Shown here one piece after another: positions 36,601 through 45,273 of a stretch of 64,000 nucleotides of DNA. Under the pieces are notes generated by a model. It was not told the DNA's origin and made no database searches. It saw nothing but the letters and a program-made list of their open reading frames with translations. How positions within the stretch are numbered: position 1 is the stretch's first letter; every line of letters begins with the position of its first letter. The stretch lies in NCBI GenBank assembly GCA_905235675.1, contig CAJONC010000004.1, forward strand, positions 49,827 to 113,826, written 5' to 3'. Made by a program: the position numbers and the translations under genes. This DNA comes from an uncultured Bacteroidales bacterium (GTDB taxonomy: Bacteria; Bacteroidota; Bacteroidia; Bacteroidales; UBA932).

Positions 36601-37544
36601 CCTGCAAGGATGAAGCCTTTGTCGTAGGTTCCCACCCACACCGAACCGCGCCTGTCCACAAAACAGGCGTTCAGTTCCGCAGAATTGCCGGGATTGAAAC
36701 TCACAGGGCTGTTGCGGGCCCCTTTCTGGGCTATGATATCGCAGGAAAACACGCCTTCCGTAGCAGTGCCTATCAGCAGATTGTAAGGCGCCACCTCGGA
36801 GATGAAATTTATCTGGCAGTTTTCCAGTTCCTGCAGGTCGGGGAATAGTTTCTGTATTTCCTGCATGCTGCCGGTGGCGGGATCATGGATGATGATTCCA
36901 GAATCCGTTCCCAGCCACCATCTGCCCTGCCTGTCGGCATACTGGCACAATACCTTCCTGCCTCCCGGCAGAGTTACTGCAGCATCGCTCCCCCTGAGCC
37001 GGAAACCGTCATCGACGCCCATCCAAAGCCGGTGATAACCGTCTTCCCAGAAACAGTTCACGGGGCCGCGGCGCTCATCGAAAGTCACCGTCAGCCCTTC
37101 CCTGTCCACGAGTCCGGCGCCTATCGGAGTGGCTGTCCAAAGGTTTCCCGCGCTATCCTTATATAAGGAGAAACTGGTGGCAGGCAGTCCCTTTGCATGG
37201 ACGAACACACCGGTCTTGATGTCAAAGCGGTCCACCCCGTTGGCCGTTCCAACCCACATCACGTCATCTTCGTCCATGAGCAGGGAAAATACGAAATCGT
37301 GGCTGAGGCTCGTGGAATCAGAGGCATCGTGAAGGAAATGCTCGTATTCGTAGCCGTTGTACCTGTTGAGCCCTCCGAGGGTGGCTATCCAGATATTGTC
37401 GAATGAATCCTGTGCAAAGGCCCGCACGTCGAGATGTGACAGATGGTCGGACATACGCAGGTCGCGACCGGACGAAGAAGCGTCCAGACGGAATGCGGTC
37501 GCCAAGACAAGCGCAGAAACAAGCAGATACCTTGTAACTTTCAT
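33645..37544 (-). CDS. Hybrid two-component system protein (periplasmic sensor, kinase, receiver, AraC-type regulator)
   Basis: A protein of 1,299 residues from ATG 37544 (the codon before it, at 37545-37547, is GTG). Domains in order: signal peptide; two seven-bladed Reg_prop propellers (about 25-655, repeats of the type WIATLGGLNRYNG); Y_Y_Y domain (about 660-725); membrane segment (about 735-757); HisKA with VSHELRTPL (His near 789); HATPase (about 900-1010); receiver with SDVLMPG (Asp near 1097); C-terminal AraC helix-turn-helix (about 1195-1295). It senses oligosaccharide in the periplasm and switches on the locus. It heads a minus-strand operon and diverges from the GH78-SusC/D run. Confidence 0.95.
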   Translation of the reverse strand: MKVTRYLLVSALVLATAFRLDASSSGRDLRMSDHLSHLDVRAFAQDSFDNIWIATLGGLNRYNGYEYEHFLHDASDSTSLSHDFVFSLLMDEDDVMWVGTANGVDRFDIKTGVFVHAKGLPATSFSLYKDSAGNLWTATPIGAGLVDREGLTVTFDERRGPVNCFWEDGYHRLWMGVDDGFRLRGSDAAVTLPGGRKVLCQYADRQGRWWLGTDSGIIIHDPATGSMQEIQKLFPDLQELENCQINFISEVAPYNLLIGTATEGVFSCDIIAQKGARNSPVSFNPGNSAELNACFVDRRGSVWVGTYDKGFILAGTRSDVFNRDPAMFALNGKFVTRVVAASSGGLWVATRYDGLYRYASKGKLEFIDISSVVPGGGDLLEIVYEDSAGNLWLAFESELVVVRVRGSRAELLGRVAVDHVRVVREDDEGTVWIGAWGGLYSIRKGRGFSVTAENENTRNVSDILSMEDGTILYSSYGVGIFGMKDGKVERLRYASGDEDILENCITMFADDSGRLWFGSYGNGLLCHGDGIHFRLGFADGLPDGNVLSVRADLSGDVWVSTLHGIARLDMNEKGEKPGVQVFSSDQYHEKAGCLSNEGYLAFGGNHGITCFDPAELSEVHTDPKVHIEDLRIDNRSIDNSTYASVIDIDHGNRTFSVDWAGTDFFSGNNLRYSYRLKGFDDEWNDAGTFRRASWSKLRRGRYVFEVVAIGDDGKRSTPCSLRINIHAAPWFSWWAWTLYALIVVSIVSLILRLSLNSRKMQLQAEAERREKIREREMFDMKSTFFTNVSHELRTPLTLISAPLEKLSSLPGQNAESRELLDSMQRNMSRLMMLLNQLMDFSKMENGVLALRVCWADLPETLDKIKESFGYLAEKKGITLGISSEVPYISMWLDCDKVEKIMDNLLSNALKHTPSGGKVDILVSMHPDPGAYGLGDGDYVEVAVEDNGTGIPADKLGELFVRYRIIDGPGGRHPDYSDNGIGLHYTKNLVETHHGRIKAALRPEGGMRFSFVLPLGDVYLQSEKASDIMPEDVGKARSELRGTAASDGRKCVMVVEDNVELREFIAGLLAPEYRVIVAADGLQAWNMLHSESPEVLVSDVLMPGLTGYELCSRIKQSPSLCHIQVVLLTAKTTPEDQEEGLENGADVYICKPFHVNFLLKTVANLIHNKEVLQRYFSEPFSGEESLTEVELPYADQEFLQRLGEVMQQHMSDAAFDIDGFAREMGCSRTSFYIRVKTLTGMAPNDFIRNIRFKYAAEGIRNGVPLAEIAEQAGFGSYSYFSKAFKKHFGVSPKAYQTSGQ

Positions 37545-37689
37545 CACACAACGAATATAGCAAATCTTTCATGACGGAAATTACAAATAACTTGAAAAAT
37601 AACTGAAATGGCAAAAAATAAAACGGATATTACAAGCTTTGAGCCACAGCATTATTTATAATTGCAGTGAAACTATAACCAACACATCC

Positions 37690-40338
37690 GTGACTCGATC
37701 AAGCATCTTTTTTCTTACAGTGTTTCTTGCTGTAGTACCCGCTAAAGGGGCGGGGCTGCGTGCCGTCGCCCTGAGTTCTGAATTTCAGGAGAATCCGGTC
37801 GGAATCGACTATCCTCCACAGCTCAGCTGGAAACTGGAAGGCGAAGGGAACGGCATACTCCAGACCGCCTACAGGATAATCATTTCCGAATCCGAGGAGG
37901 CCCTCGCCTCCGGCACGGGAGACTTCTGGGACAGCGGCAGGGTGGAATCGGGGCAGTCGACCTGCATCTCCACCTCCGGGCTGCCGTTCAGGAGCCGTAC
38001 CGCATATTTCTGGAAGGTCAAAGTATGGCAGGACGGGGAGGAATCCCCCTGGTCGGAAAGCGCTTCCTTCGAGATGGGGCTTACCGGCCCCCGCGACTGG
38101 ATAGGCGGCTGGATAGGATATGTACCCGGCATTCCCGGAAGAGTGCAGTATTTCAAAGGCAGTTTCTGGCTGGAGAAGCCTCTCGCAAAGGCCAGGGCTT
38201 ACGTCGCCGGCATAGGATTCCATGAGATTTACGTGAATCACAGGAAAGTGGGAGACATGGTGATGGCTCCCGCCCAGAGCACCTACAGCAAGAGGGTGTA
38301 CTACGAGACCTACGACATCACCGACTATCTCGACAGAAGGGTGAACTCCATAGTCATCCCTGTCGCACAGGGCTGGATGGGCACCCCCCGGCTACGCATA
38401 CAGATGGAAGTCACATATACCGACGGGAGCATGGACTTTCTTTCTTCCGACGCCTTCAGGCACGTCACCACCGGCCCCACCGTGTATTCCACGGTTTTCG
38501 ACGGCGAATGCTATGATTCCAACCAGGACTTCGCCCAGATATGGGAGCCCGGGGTTCCCTCCGGACTGATGGACAAGCAGTGGGCATGGGCCCACAACAC
38601 CGACGACCCCGTCGGGGAGATGCATTCCGCGAGGGTGGAACCGATAAGGATTGTGGAGACCATCAGGCCCCGCCTGGTCGCGAATCCTGAGAAAGGCGTA
38701 TATGTATTTGACGCCGGACGCAACCTGGCAGGATGGGCCGCGATAAAGGTGCGCGGCGGCAAGGGCGACGAAATCTGCATCAAGTTCGCGGAAACCCTGC
38801 GCGAAGACGGAACGGTCAACCGGGACAATCTTCGCAACGCAAAATCCGAAGACAGGTTTATCTGCTCCGGATCGGGCTGGGAAAGCTGGGAGCCTTCATT
38901 CACCTATCATGGATTTCGTTATTTCCAGGTGGAGGGCCTGGGATATGTTCCTTCGGAAGACGACTTTGCGGTAAAGGCAGTGCGCACCGACGCGGCCGTG
39001 ACGGGCAGGTTCAGCTGTTCTGACTCCCTTGCAAACAGGATTCACCGCATGGTCGTGAACACCGAATCGTCGAACATGCACAGCGTGCTCACCGACTGCC
39101 CCCAGCGCGACGAACGCATGGGCTGGCTGAACGACCTCACCGTGAGTCATGAAATCGCAGCGTACAACTTCGACATGGCGAGGTTCTTCCCCAAAATCGC
39201 CCAGGACATCACCGACACACAGGACGAATTCGGAGCTATCACCTGCGTGGCCCCCTTCCGCTTCGGGATGAGGCCGGCAGACCCTGTCTGCGCAAGCTAC
39301 CTGCTGATGGCCTACAGTTCATGCAAGTTCTACGGAAACCGCCAGGCCGTCGCCGACCAGTTCGACGGAATGCGCGGCTGGGTGGACTACCTTTATTCGC
39401 GCACGCAGGACGGCATCGTGGATTACAGTTATTATGGCGACTGGTGTCCGCCCCGCGAATTCCTGATGGATCCCAATGGTTCCGGAGTATCCCGTGACAC
39501 TCCGGGAAGGATGATATCCACCGGATATCTCTACTACTGCTCCGTACTCCTTTCCGAAATGGCCGGAATGCTCGGGAAGGATGAGCTTGCCGCCCTCTAC
39601 AGGGAAAAGGCGGAAGCCACCTGCGAGGCCTTCAACGCAAAGTACTGGGATGAGGAAGCCGGAGGATATGCCGGCAACAACCAGGCGGGCAACGCCTTCG
39701 CCATTTACATGGGCCTGGCGAGAGGCGACAGGGCTTCCCGCGCTCTGGAAAACATAGTACGCGACGTGCGGGCAAGGGATTATCACCTTACCACCGGCAA
39801 CCTCTGCACCAAGTATCTGCTCGACGTGCTTGCAGAAGGCGGGTACACCGACGTCGCATGGAAACTCGTCACCCAGACCACCTACCCGAGCTGGGGCTTC
39901 ATGCTTTCGAAAGGGGCCACCACCGTATGGGAGCGCTGGGAATATCTTACCGGAGATGCCATGAACTCCCACAACCATCCCATGATGGGCACCGTGGATC
40001 CCTGGTTCTACAAGTATCTGCTCGGGATACTTCCCGACTTTGCCAACCCCGGCTTCGACCGTTTCACCCTCAAGCCGTGCATCCCTTCAGACCTTTCATC
40101 GGCGGAAGGTTCGCTCGATACCGTGAAGGGAAAGATTGTATCGGAATGGAGCAAAAAGGGAAATACGCTGAACTGGACCGTGGAGATTCCCGCCAACAGC
40201 GTTGCGGAAGTCTGGGTACCCTGCAGGGAAGGCGCCTCCGCAAGCTGCAACGGCAGGAAACTCAAGGGCGTGCGTTCCGGCAGTTACATCAAAACCGAAC
40301 TCGGCTCCGGCCGTTATGAATTCAGAAGCAGACTATGA
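37690..40338 (+). CDS. GH78 alpha-L-rhamnosidase, second copy
   Basis: The open frame has no ATG near its 5' end. I choose GTG 37690, which opens a good signal peptide (TRSSIFFLTVFLAVVPAKG); TTG 37639 is an alternative that adds a polar tail. From GTG the protein is 882 residues. N-terminal beta-sandwich domains (Bac_rhamnosid_N types, about 25-400) precede the helical barrel with TDCPQRDERMGWLND near residue 467, the GH78 active-site block, and a C-terminal beta domain (about 800-882). It differs greatly from the GH78 at 9.5-12 kb. Its stop overlaps the next start (ATGA at 40335-40338). Confidence 0.88.
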   Translation: MTRSSIFFLTVFLAVVPAKGAGLRAVALSSEFQENPVGIDYPPQLSWKLEGEGNGILQTAYRIIISESEEALASGTGDFWDSGRVESGQSTCISTSGLPFRSRTAYFWKVKVWQDGEESPWSESASFEMGLTGPRDWIGGWIGYVPGIPGRVQYFKGSFWLEKPLAKARAYVAGIGFHEIYVNHRKVGDMVMAPAQSTYSKRVYYETYDITDYLDRRVNSIVIPVAQGWMGTPRLRIQMEVTYTDGSMDFLSSDAFRHVTTGPTVYSTVFDGECYDSNQDFAQIWEPGVPSGLMDKQWAWAHNTDDPVGEMHSARVEPIRIVETIRPRLVANPEKGVYVFDAGRNLAGWAAIKVRGGKGDEICIKFAETLREDGTVNRDNLRNAKSEDRFICSGSGWESWEPSFTYHGFRYFQVEGLGYVPSEDDFAVKAVRTDAAVTGRFSCSDSLANRIHRMVVNTESSNMHSVLTDCPQRDERMGWLNDLTVSHEIAAYNFDMARFFPKIAQDITDTQDEFGAITCVAPFRFGMRPADPVCASYLLMAYSSCKFYGNRQAVADQFDGMRGWVDYLYSRTQDGIVDYSYYGDWCPPREFLMDPNGSGVSRDTPGRMISTGYLYYCSVLLSEMAGMLGKDELAALYREKAEATCEAFNAKYWDEEAGGYAGNNQAGNAFAIYMGLARGDRASRALENIVRDVRARDYHLTTGNLCTKYLLDVLAEGGYTDVAWKLVTQTTYPSWGFMLSKGATTVWERWEYLTGDAMNSHNHPMMGTVDPWFYKYLLGILPDFANPGFDRFTLKPCIPSDLSSAEGSLDTVKGKIVSEWSKKGNTLNWTVEIPANSVAEVWVPCREGASASCNGRKLKGVRSGSYIKTELGSGRYEFRSRL

Positions 40339-42206
40339 AACACAGATTTTCAACAATACTTGCCATACTGTTCCTGATAATGCCTTTGCAGGCATGCAAC
40401 ACCCAGCCACAGTATATCACGCCCCAGGAAGGCAGCAAGACCGGCAGCGAAGATGATGATGGCAAGACCGCCAAGCCCGTCGATGCCGACCCTTACACCT
40501 TCTGCAACCTGGTGGGGGTGGATCAGTTCGGGCGTACATTCGACACTGTGGGAGGCATACGCGACGACAGGCAGGTAGGACTTTTCTTCTGGCTCTGGAT
40601 AGGTCAGCCCTATGCCAGCGGAGTGTACGACGCCACGAAAATCATCGCCCTTCCCAACGGACTTGATATCCTGACCGACTTCGACAGCCTCGACCCCGCG
40701 GTCAGCCCCAACGGCCAGCAGCACTGGTGGGGGGAACCGCTCTGGGGTTATTACAATTCCGACGACGAATGGGTACTGCGCAAACAGTTGCAGATGATTA
40801 GCATGGCAGGCGTAGATTTCATCTTCTTCGACCACACCAATACGGTGGTATACGATGCAGTGATGTTCAAGGTCTGCAAAATCATAGACGAAATGCAGAA
40901 GCAGGGATGGAATCCTCCCAGGGTGGTGAGTTACACGCACTCCCGTTCCATCCAGACCACACGGAAGCTTTACGAGCTCATGTACAAGCCGGGGCGCTAT
41001 CCCGACACCTGGTACATGGTGGACGGGAAGCCTCTCATCATTGCCTACACGGACCCTGCAGACGATCTTGCGGAAGCAGCGTCGAGGAATGACACAAGCT
41101 ACAATCCCGGAGAACTCGAAGGGGAAATACGGGATTTCTTCCACTTCTTCAAGCCCAACTGGCCTTCCGACCCGAGCTATCCCGACGGATTCACCTGGGT
41201 GGAATGGAAGTTCCCCCAGCCCATGCACTCCGAGTCCGGAATGATGAACGTCACAGTAGCGAGCCATCCCGGTGTGCCCATGTCCTTCTCACTCACACGC
41301 CCCGGGCACATCAACTGGGGCCGCGGATGGGACCCCGCGCTCCGGCAGAACATCTCTTCGGACGTGGACAAAGGCACCTTCTTCCAGGCGCAGTGGGATG
41401 AAGCCATAAAGGCGGATCCCGACATGATTTCAGTGGGAGGATGGAACGAATGGATAGCCTACAAGCAGCCCTACGATGGGGAATACATGCTCTGCGATGC
41501 CGTCAACAAGGAGTATTCCAGGGATATAGAGCCCATGAAGGGCGGTTATGAGGATGCCTTCTACCTCCAGCTGGTAAAGAATGTGCGCCGATACAAATGC
41601 ACGGAAAACGGCAAGACCGGTTCGCAGAGGGCGCATACCATTGATATCGACGGTGATGTGTCACAATGGGATGAAGTGGAATATGCCGTAAGGAACACCG
41701 ACTACGCCTTCATGGCCCGCAACAATTATGGCAACACCCAGAAAGTGCATTACGCCCAGCCGGCTCCCGTCGACAAAATCACCACCGTGAAGGTGGCGCA
41801 CGACGCCACTTACATATACTTCTATATAGAAGGCAAGGACGGGTTCAGCAAGTATTCGGGAAAGACCAACTGGCTGAATGTCCTGATAGGCTGCGGCGAC
41901 CCGGCCGCCAAGGCCTGGGAGTGCTACGACTATGTAGTCGGCATGCAGGTCAACGGCAAGAGCGCGTCGGTGCACAGGATCAACAAGGGCTACACCGTTT
42001 CGGAAACAGGCAAGGCCGACATCCGCATTTCGGGCAGGGCCATAAAGCTGAAGATTCCCCGCAGCAGCGTGGGAATGGGCAGCGGCAAGCGCTTTTATTT
42101 CAAGGTCGAAATGGGTGTGGAAAACCCTTCCGACATAATGAACACCTATTCTTCCGGCTCGGCCATTCCCATGGGAAGGCTCAGCTACATGTACGAAATG
42201 AACTGA
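40335..42206 (+). CDS. Putative glycoside hydrolase-like lipoprotein (GH71/GH99-like barrel) with DOMON/CBM9-like C-terminus
   Basis: A protein of 623 residues. Signal with lipobox (PLQAC, Cys about 21). Residues about 55-410 look like a TIM barrel: VGLFFWLWIGQ, WWGEPLWGYY, DEWVLRKQLQMISMAGVDFI and SVGGWNEWIAYKQ resemble the GH71/GH99/WbsX-like group of glycan hydrolases and glycan-active proteins. Residues about 435-620 (IDIDGDVSQWDEVEYA, YIYFYIEGKD) resemble a CBM9/DOMON sugar-binding sandwich. Activity cannot be assigned; an endo-acting enzyme supplying oligosaccharides to GH78 would fit the position between GH78 and SusC. Confidence 0.65.
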   Translation: MKHRFSTILAILFLIMPLQACNTQPQYITPQEGSKTGSEDDDGKTAKPVDADPYTFCNLVGVDQFGRTFDTVGGIRDDRQVGLFFWLWIGQPYASGVYDATKIIALPNGLDILTDFDSLDPAVSPNGQQHWWGEPLWGYYNSDDEWVLRKQLQMISMAGVDFIFFDHTNTVVYDAVMFKVCKIIDEMQKQGWNPPRVVSYTHSRSIQTTRKLYELMYKPGRYPDTWYMVDGKPLIIAYTDPADDLAEAASRNDTSYNPGELEGEIRDFFHFFKPNWPSDPSYPDGFTWVEWKFPQPMHSESGMMNVTVASHPGVPMSFSLTRPGHINWGRGWDPALRQNISSDVDKGTFFQAQWDEAIKADPDMISVGGWNEWIAYKQPYDGEYMLCDAVNKEYSRDIEPMKGGYEDAFYLQLVKNVRRYKCTENGKTGSQRAHTIDIDGDVSQWDEVEYAVRNTDYAFMARNNYGNTQKVHYAQPAPVDKITTVKVAHDATYIYFYIEGKDGFSKYSGKTNWLNVLIGCGDPAAKAWECYDYVVGMQVNGKSASVHRINKGYTVSETGKADIRISGRAIKLKIPRSSVGMGSGKRFYFKVEMGVENPSDIMNTYSSGSAIPMGRLSYMYEMN

Positions 42207-42216
42207 TACAAGCAAT

Positions 42217-45200
42217 ATGAAAAAGAGAATCATAATGTACCTGCTGCTGGCCGCAGGCCTGAACCTGAGCCTGCATGCCCAGCAGAACCGGGGCATGACG
42301 GTTTCGGGAGTTGTCACAGACACCCAGAACCTCCCCGTTCCCGGGGTGACGGTCCAGGTGAAAGGCGGCAGCGGCGGCGAAATCGCCGACGTGCAGGGCC
42401 GCTACACCATCGACGTTCCCTCATCCGGCAGCATCCTGACATTCTCCTGCCTCGGGTATGAGACTGTGGACGTGGCTGTCAACGGACGCGCCATCGTCAA
42501 TGTGATAATTCAGGAATCCTCCGCAATGCTCGAAGAGACTGTCGTCGTGGCATACGGGCAGCAGAAAAGGGAAAGCGTAGTGGCCGCCATCGCCAGCATT
42601 CCCGCCACCGGACTGCGCCAGACACCGGCATCCAACCTCGGAATCGCCCTTGCGGGACGCCTTCCCGGGCTCACCGTACTCCAGCGTTCCGGCGTCCCTG
42701 GCGGAGAATCCATGAATTTCTACATCAGGGGCATGAGTACGGTGAACGGACAGGATCCCCTTACCCTCGTCGACGGCGTGGAGCGCAGCTTCACCGCCCT
42801 CGATCCCCGCGAGGTTGAATCCATCACCGTGCTCAAGGACGCATCGGCAACCGCAGTATACGGTGTGCGCGGAGCAAACGGTGTCATCCTCATCACCACC
42901 CGCAGGGGCAAGGCCGGCAAACCGGTGATAGACGTTACCGCGGAGCAGTCCTGGCAGAACCCCACCCGCATGGCCGACATGGTGAACGCCTACGACTATG
43001 CCGTACTCCGCAACCAGGTGGAAACCCAGAACGGCAGGGCTCCCATATACGGCCCCGAAGCCCTGGAGCACTACCGCACCGGTGACATGCAAACGCTTTA
43101 TCCCACCCGCAACTTCGTCAAGGAATTCATAATGCCCAACTCGCCGATGGAACGTGTGAACGTCAATATCAGTGGAGGCAGCGACAGGATGAAATACTTC
43201 ACCACCGTGGGCTACCTGCACCAGAACGGTATGTTCCGCACCGAGAAATTCGACGAATACGACTACGACCCCACGTCCAAGGCCGACAGGGTGAACTTCC
43301 GTTCCAACTTCGACATAGACGTTACCAACAGCCTCCGCATGTTCCTCAACATAAGCGGCTACATGCAGCGCAAGAACGACCCTGTGGTGGTGCCCAACAA
43401 CGGCGCCTACCTCAACGACGTAAACGCTTATTCAATCGTGGTGAGTTCCCTCATCAGCACTCCGGCCAATTATTTCAACGACACCACCCCGGACGGTGAA
43501 GTGCTCACCAATTCCCTGAAGGGAGGCAACATCGCCAACATCCCCTACGGTATTCTCAACCGCACAGGTTTCCGCAACACCCAGACCAACCAGGTGACGG
43601 CCACCGTAGGCCTCGAACAGAAACTCGACTTCATCACCAACGGACTCTCGGCCAAGGTGGTCCTGTCCTACGACGCCTATTCCTCGAACCAGCAGGTACG
43701 CCAGCGCACCTTCCAGCTCTACGAGGCCGTTGCGGACCCGACATCCCCCGACGGAGTGCGTTACGACAAGACCGGAACCATGTCCAACAGCGCCCTCAGC
43801 GACGCACAGTACCAGAGTTTCAACAACCTCTACAATATCGACGCCTCGCTGGACTACTCCCGCACCTTCGGCAAACACGATGTTACGGGCATGTTCCTGT
43901 TCAACCGTTTTCAGCGCGTGGTGAACATCCAGCTTCCCTACAATTACGTGGGTTTCGTAGGCCGCGCGACCTATTCCTATGACCGCAAGTATCTCGCCGA
44001 AGTCAATTTCGGCTACAACGGTTCCGAGCAGTTCGCCCCGGGGCACAAGATGGGCTTCTTCCCTTCGATGTCCGTCGGCTGGGTGCTTTCGGAAGAAGAA
44101 TTCATGAAGAACCAGGATTTCATCACTTTCGCAAAGCTCAGGGCATCCTGCGGACAGGTTGGCAACGACAACATGAACGGTACCCGCTTCGCATTTCTCA
44201 CCCTTTGGAGCGGGAGCTACGAATCGCAGATAGGAAATACCGAACTCGAATGGGAGAAATCCACGAAATACAACCTCGGCGTCGAACTCGGAATAAGGCA
44301 CGACTGGCGTTTCGAAGGGGATGTCTTCTATGAAAGGCGCGACAACATCCTGATTCCGGCCACAGGCCTCATCCCCACCGGAGTTTTCGGTACCGGAGGC
44401 GTGTCGGTTTCAGGCATACTTCCCAAGGTGAATGCCGGACAGATTGAGAACAAAGGCTTCGAGTTCACGGCGAGCTACTCGCACAACTTCTCCCGTGACA
44501 CCCACATGGAGCTCCGTCTCAACAGCGCATTCAACCGCAACAAGGTGCTCTACCTCAGCGAAGTGCTTCTTCCCGAAGACTATGCCGTGCGTCTCCGCAG
44601 CACAGGCTTCAGGCTTGGGCAGAACTTCGGTTACGAGACCGCAGGCTTCTTCAACAGCGAGCAGGACATACTCGACTGGTACGACCAGTCCGGTACCGGC
44701 TGCGTGCCGCAGGTGGGCGACTTGAAATACAAGGACAAGAACGGAGACGGTTACGTGGACGAGCGCGACCAGGTGCCCATAGGCAACCCTGAGGTGCCGG
44801 AATGGACTTTCGGAGCCGGACTCAGCCTGCAGTGGAAAAATTTCGACTTCAGCATGATGTGGCAGGGAGCCGCAGGGCGCAGTTACTATCTCACCGGACA
44901 GAATATCTGGGAAACCTACAACTTCAACCAGTGGCACAAGCAGGCATGGAGCCAGGAGCGCTACGATGCAGGGCTCCCCATCACCTACCCCCGCCTCGAG
45001 CCGGGCAGCAACGCCAGCAAGCTGATGTCCGACTTCTGGCTCGTGAACGGCGACTACATCCGCCTGAAGAACGCGGAGATAGGCTACAGCCTTCCCGACC
45101 GCATCACGAGGGCATGCAGGGCCGAATCCATAAGACTCTATGTGAACGGCCTCAACCTGCTCACCTTCGACAACTACCCTGTCAAATACCAGGATCCCGA

Positions 45201-45267
45201 ACAGAACAACGCCCTGCTCTATCCTGTGTTCAAAACTTACAATATCGGCTTCAACATCACATTCTAA
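42217..45267 (+). CDS. SusC/RagA-type TonB-linked outer-membrane transporter
   Basis: A protein of 1,016 residues. Signal peptide (about 1-23); carboxypeptidase-regulatory-like domain (about 28-110, SGVVTDTQNLPVPGVTV); plug domain (about 125-235) with the family DGVERSFTALDPREVESITVLKDASA region; then a 22-strand barrel ending in NIGFNITF. It imports oligosaccharides across the outer membrane with TonB energy, capped by the SusD partner encoded 6 bases on. The substrate is not readable; neighbours suggest a rhamnose-rich glycan. Confidence 0.97.
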   Translation: MKKRIIMYLLLAAGLNLSLHAQQNRGMTVSGVVTDTQNLPVPGVTVQVKGGSGGEIADVQGRYTIDVPSSGSILTFSCLGYETVDVAVNGRAIVNVIIQESSAMLEETVVVAYGQQKRESVVAAIASIPATGLRQTPASNLGIALAGRLPGLTVLQRSGVPGGESMNFYIRGMSTVNGQDPLTLVDGVERSFTALDPREVESITVLKDASATAVYGVRGANGVILITTRRGKAGKPVIDVTAEQSWQNPTRMADMVNAYDYAVLRNQVETQNGRAPIYGPEALEHYRTGDMQTLYPTRNFVKEFIMPNSPMERVNVNISGGSDRMKYFTTVGYLHQNGMFRTEKFDEYDYDPTSKADRVNFRSNFDIDVTNSLRMFLNISGYMQRKNDPVVVPNNGAYLNDVNAYSIVVSSLISTPANYFNDTTPDGEVLTNSLKGGNIANIPYGILNRTGFRNTQTNQVTATVGLEQKLDFITNGLSAKVVLSYDAYSSNQQVRQRTFQLYEAVADPTSPDGVRYDKTGTMSNSALSDAQYQSFNNLYNIDASLDYSRTFGKHDVTGMFLFNRFQRVVNIQLPYNYVGFVGRATYSYDRKYLAEVNFGYNGSEQFAPGHKMGFFPSMSVGWVLSEEEFMKNQDFITFAKLRASCGQVGNDNMNGTRFAFLTLWSGSYESQIGNTELEWEKSTKYNLGVELGIRHDWRFEGDVFYERRDNILIPATGLIPTGVFGTGGVSVSGILPKVNAGQIENKGFEFTASYSHNFSRDTHMELRLNSAFNRNKVLYLSEVLLPEDYAVRLRSTGFRLGQNFGYETAGFFNSEQDILDWYDQSGTGCVPQVGDLKYKDKNGDGYVDERDQVPIGNPEVPEWTFGAGLSLQWKNFDFSMMWQGAAGRSYYLTGQNIWETYNFNQWHKQAWSQERYDAGLPITYPRLEPGSNASKLMSDFWLVNGDYIRLKNAEIGYSLPDRITRACRAESIRLYVNGLNLLTFDNYPVKYQDPEQNNALLYPVFKTYNIGFNITF

Positions 45268-45273
45268 GGCATT

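Noticed and set aside
37639..37689. TTG start for the second GH78 gene
   Set aside because: It adds 17 polar residues ahead of a good signal peptide; GTG 37690 starts right at the signal. Not fully excluded.
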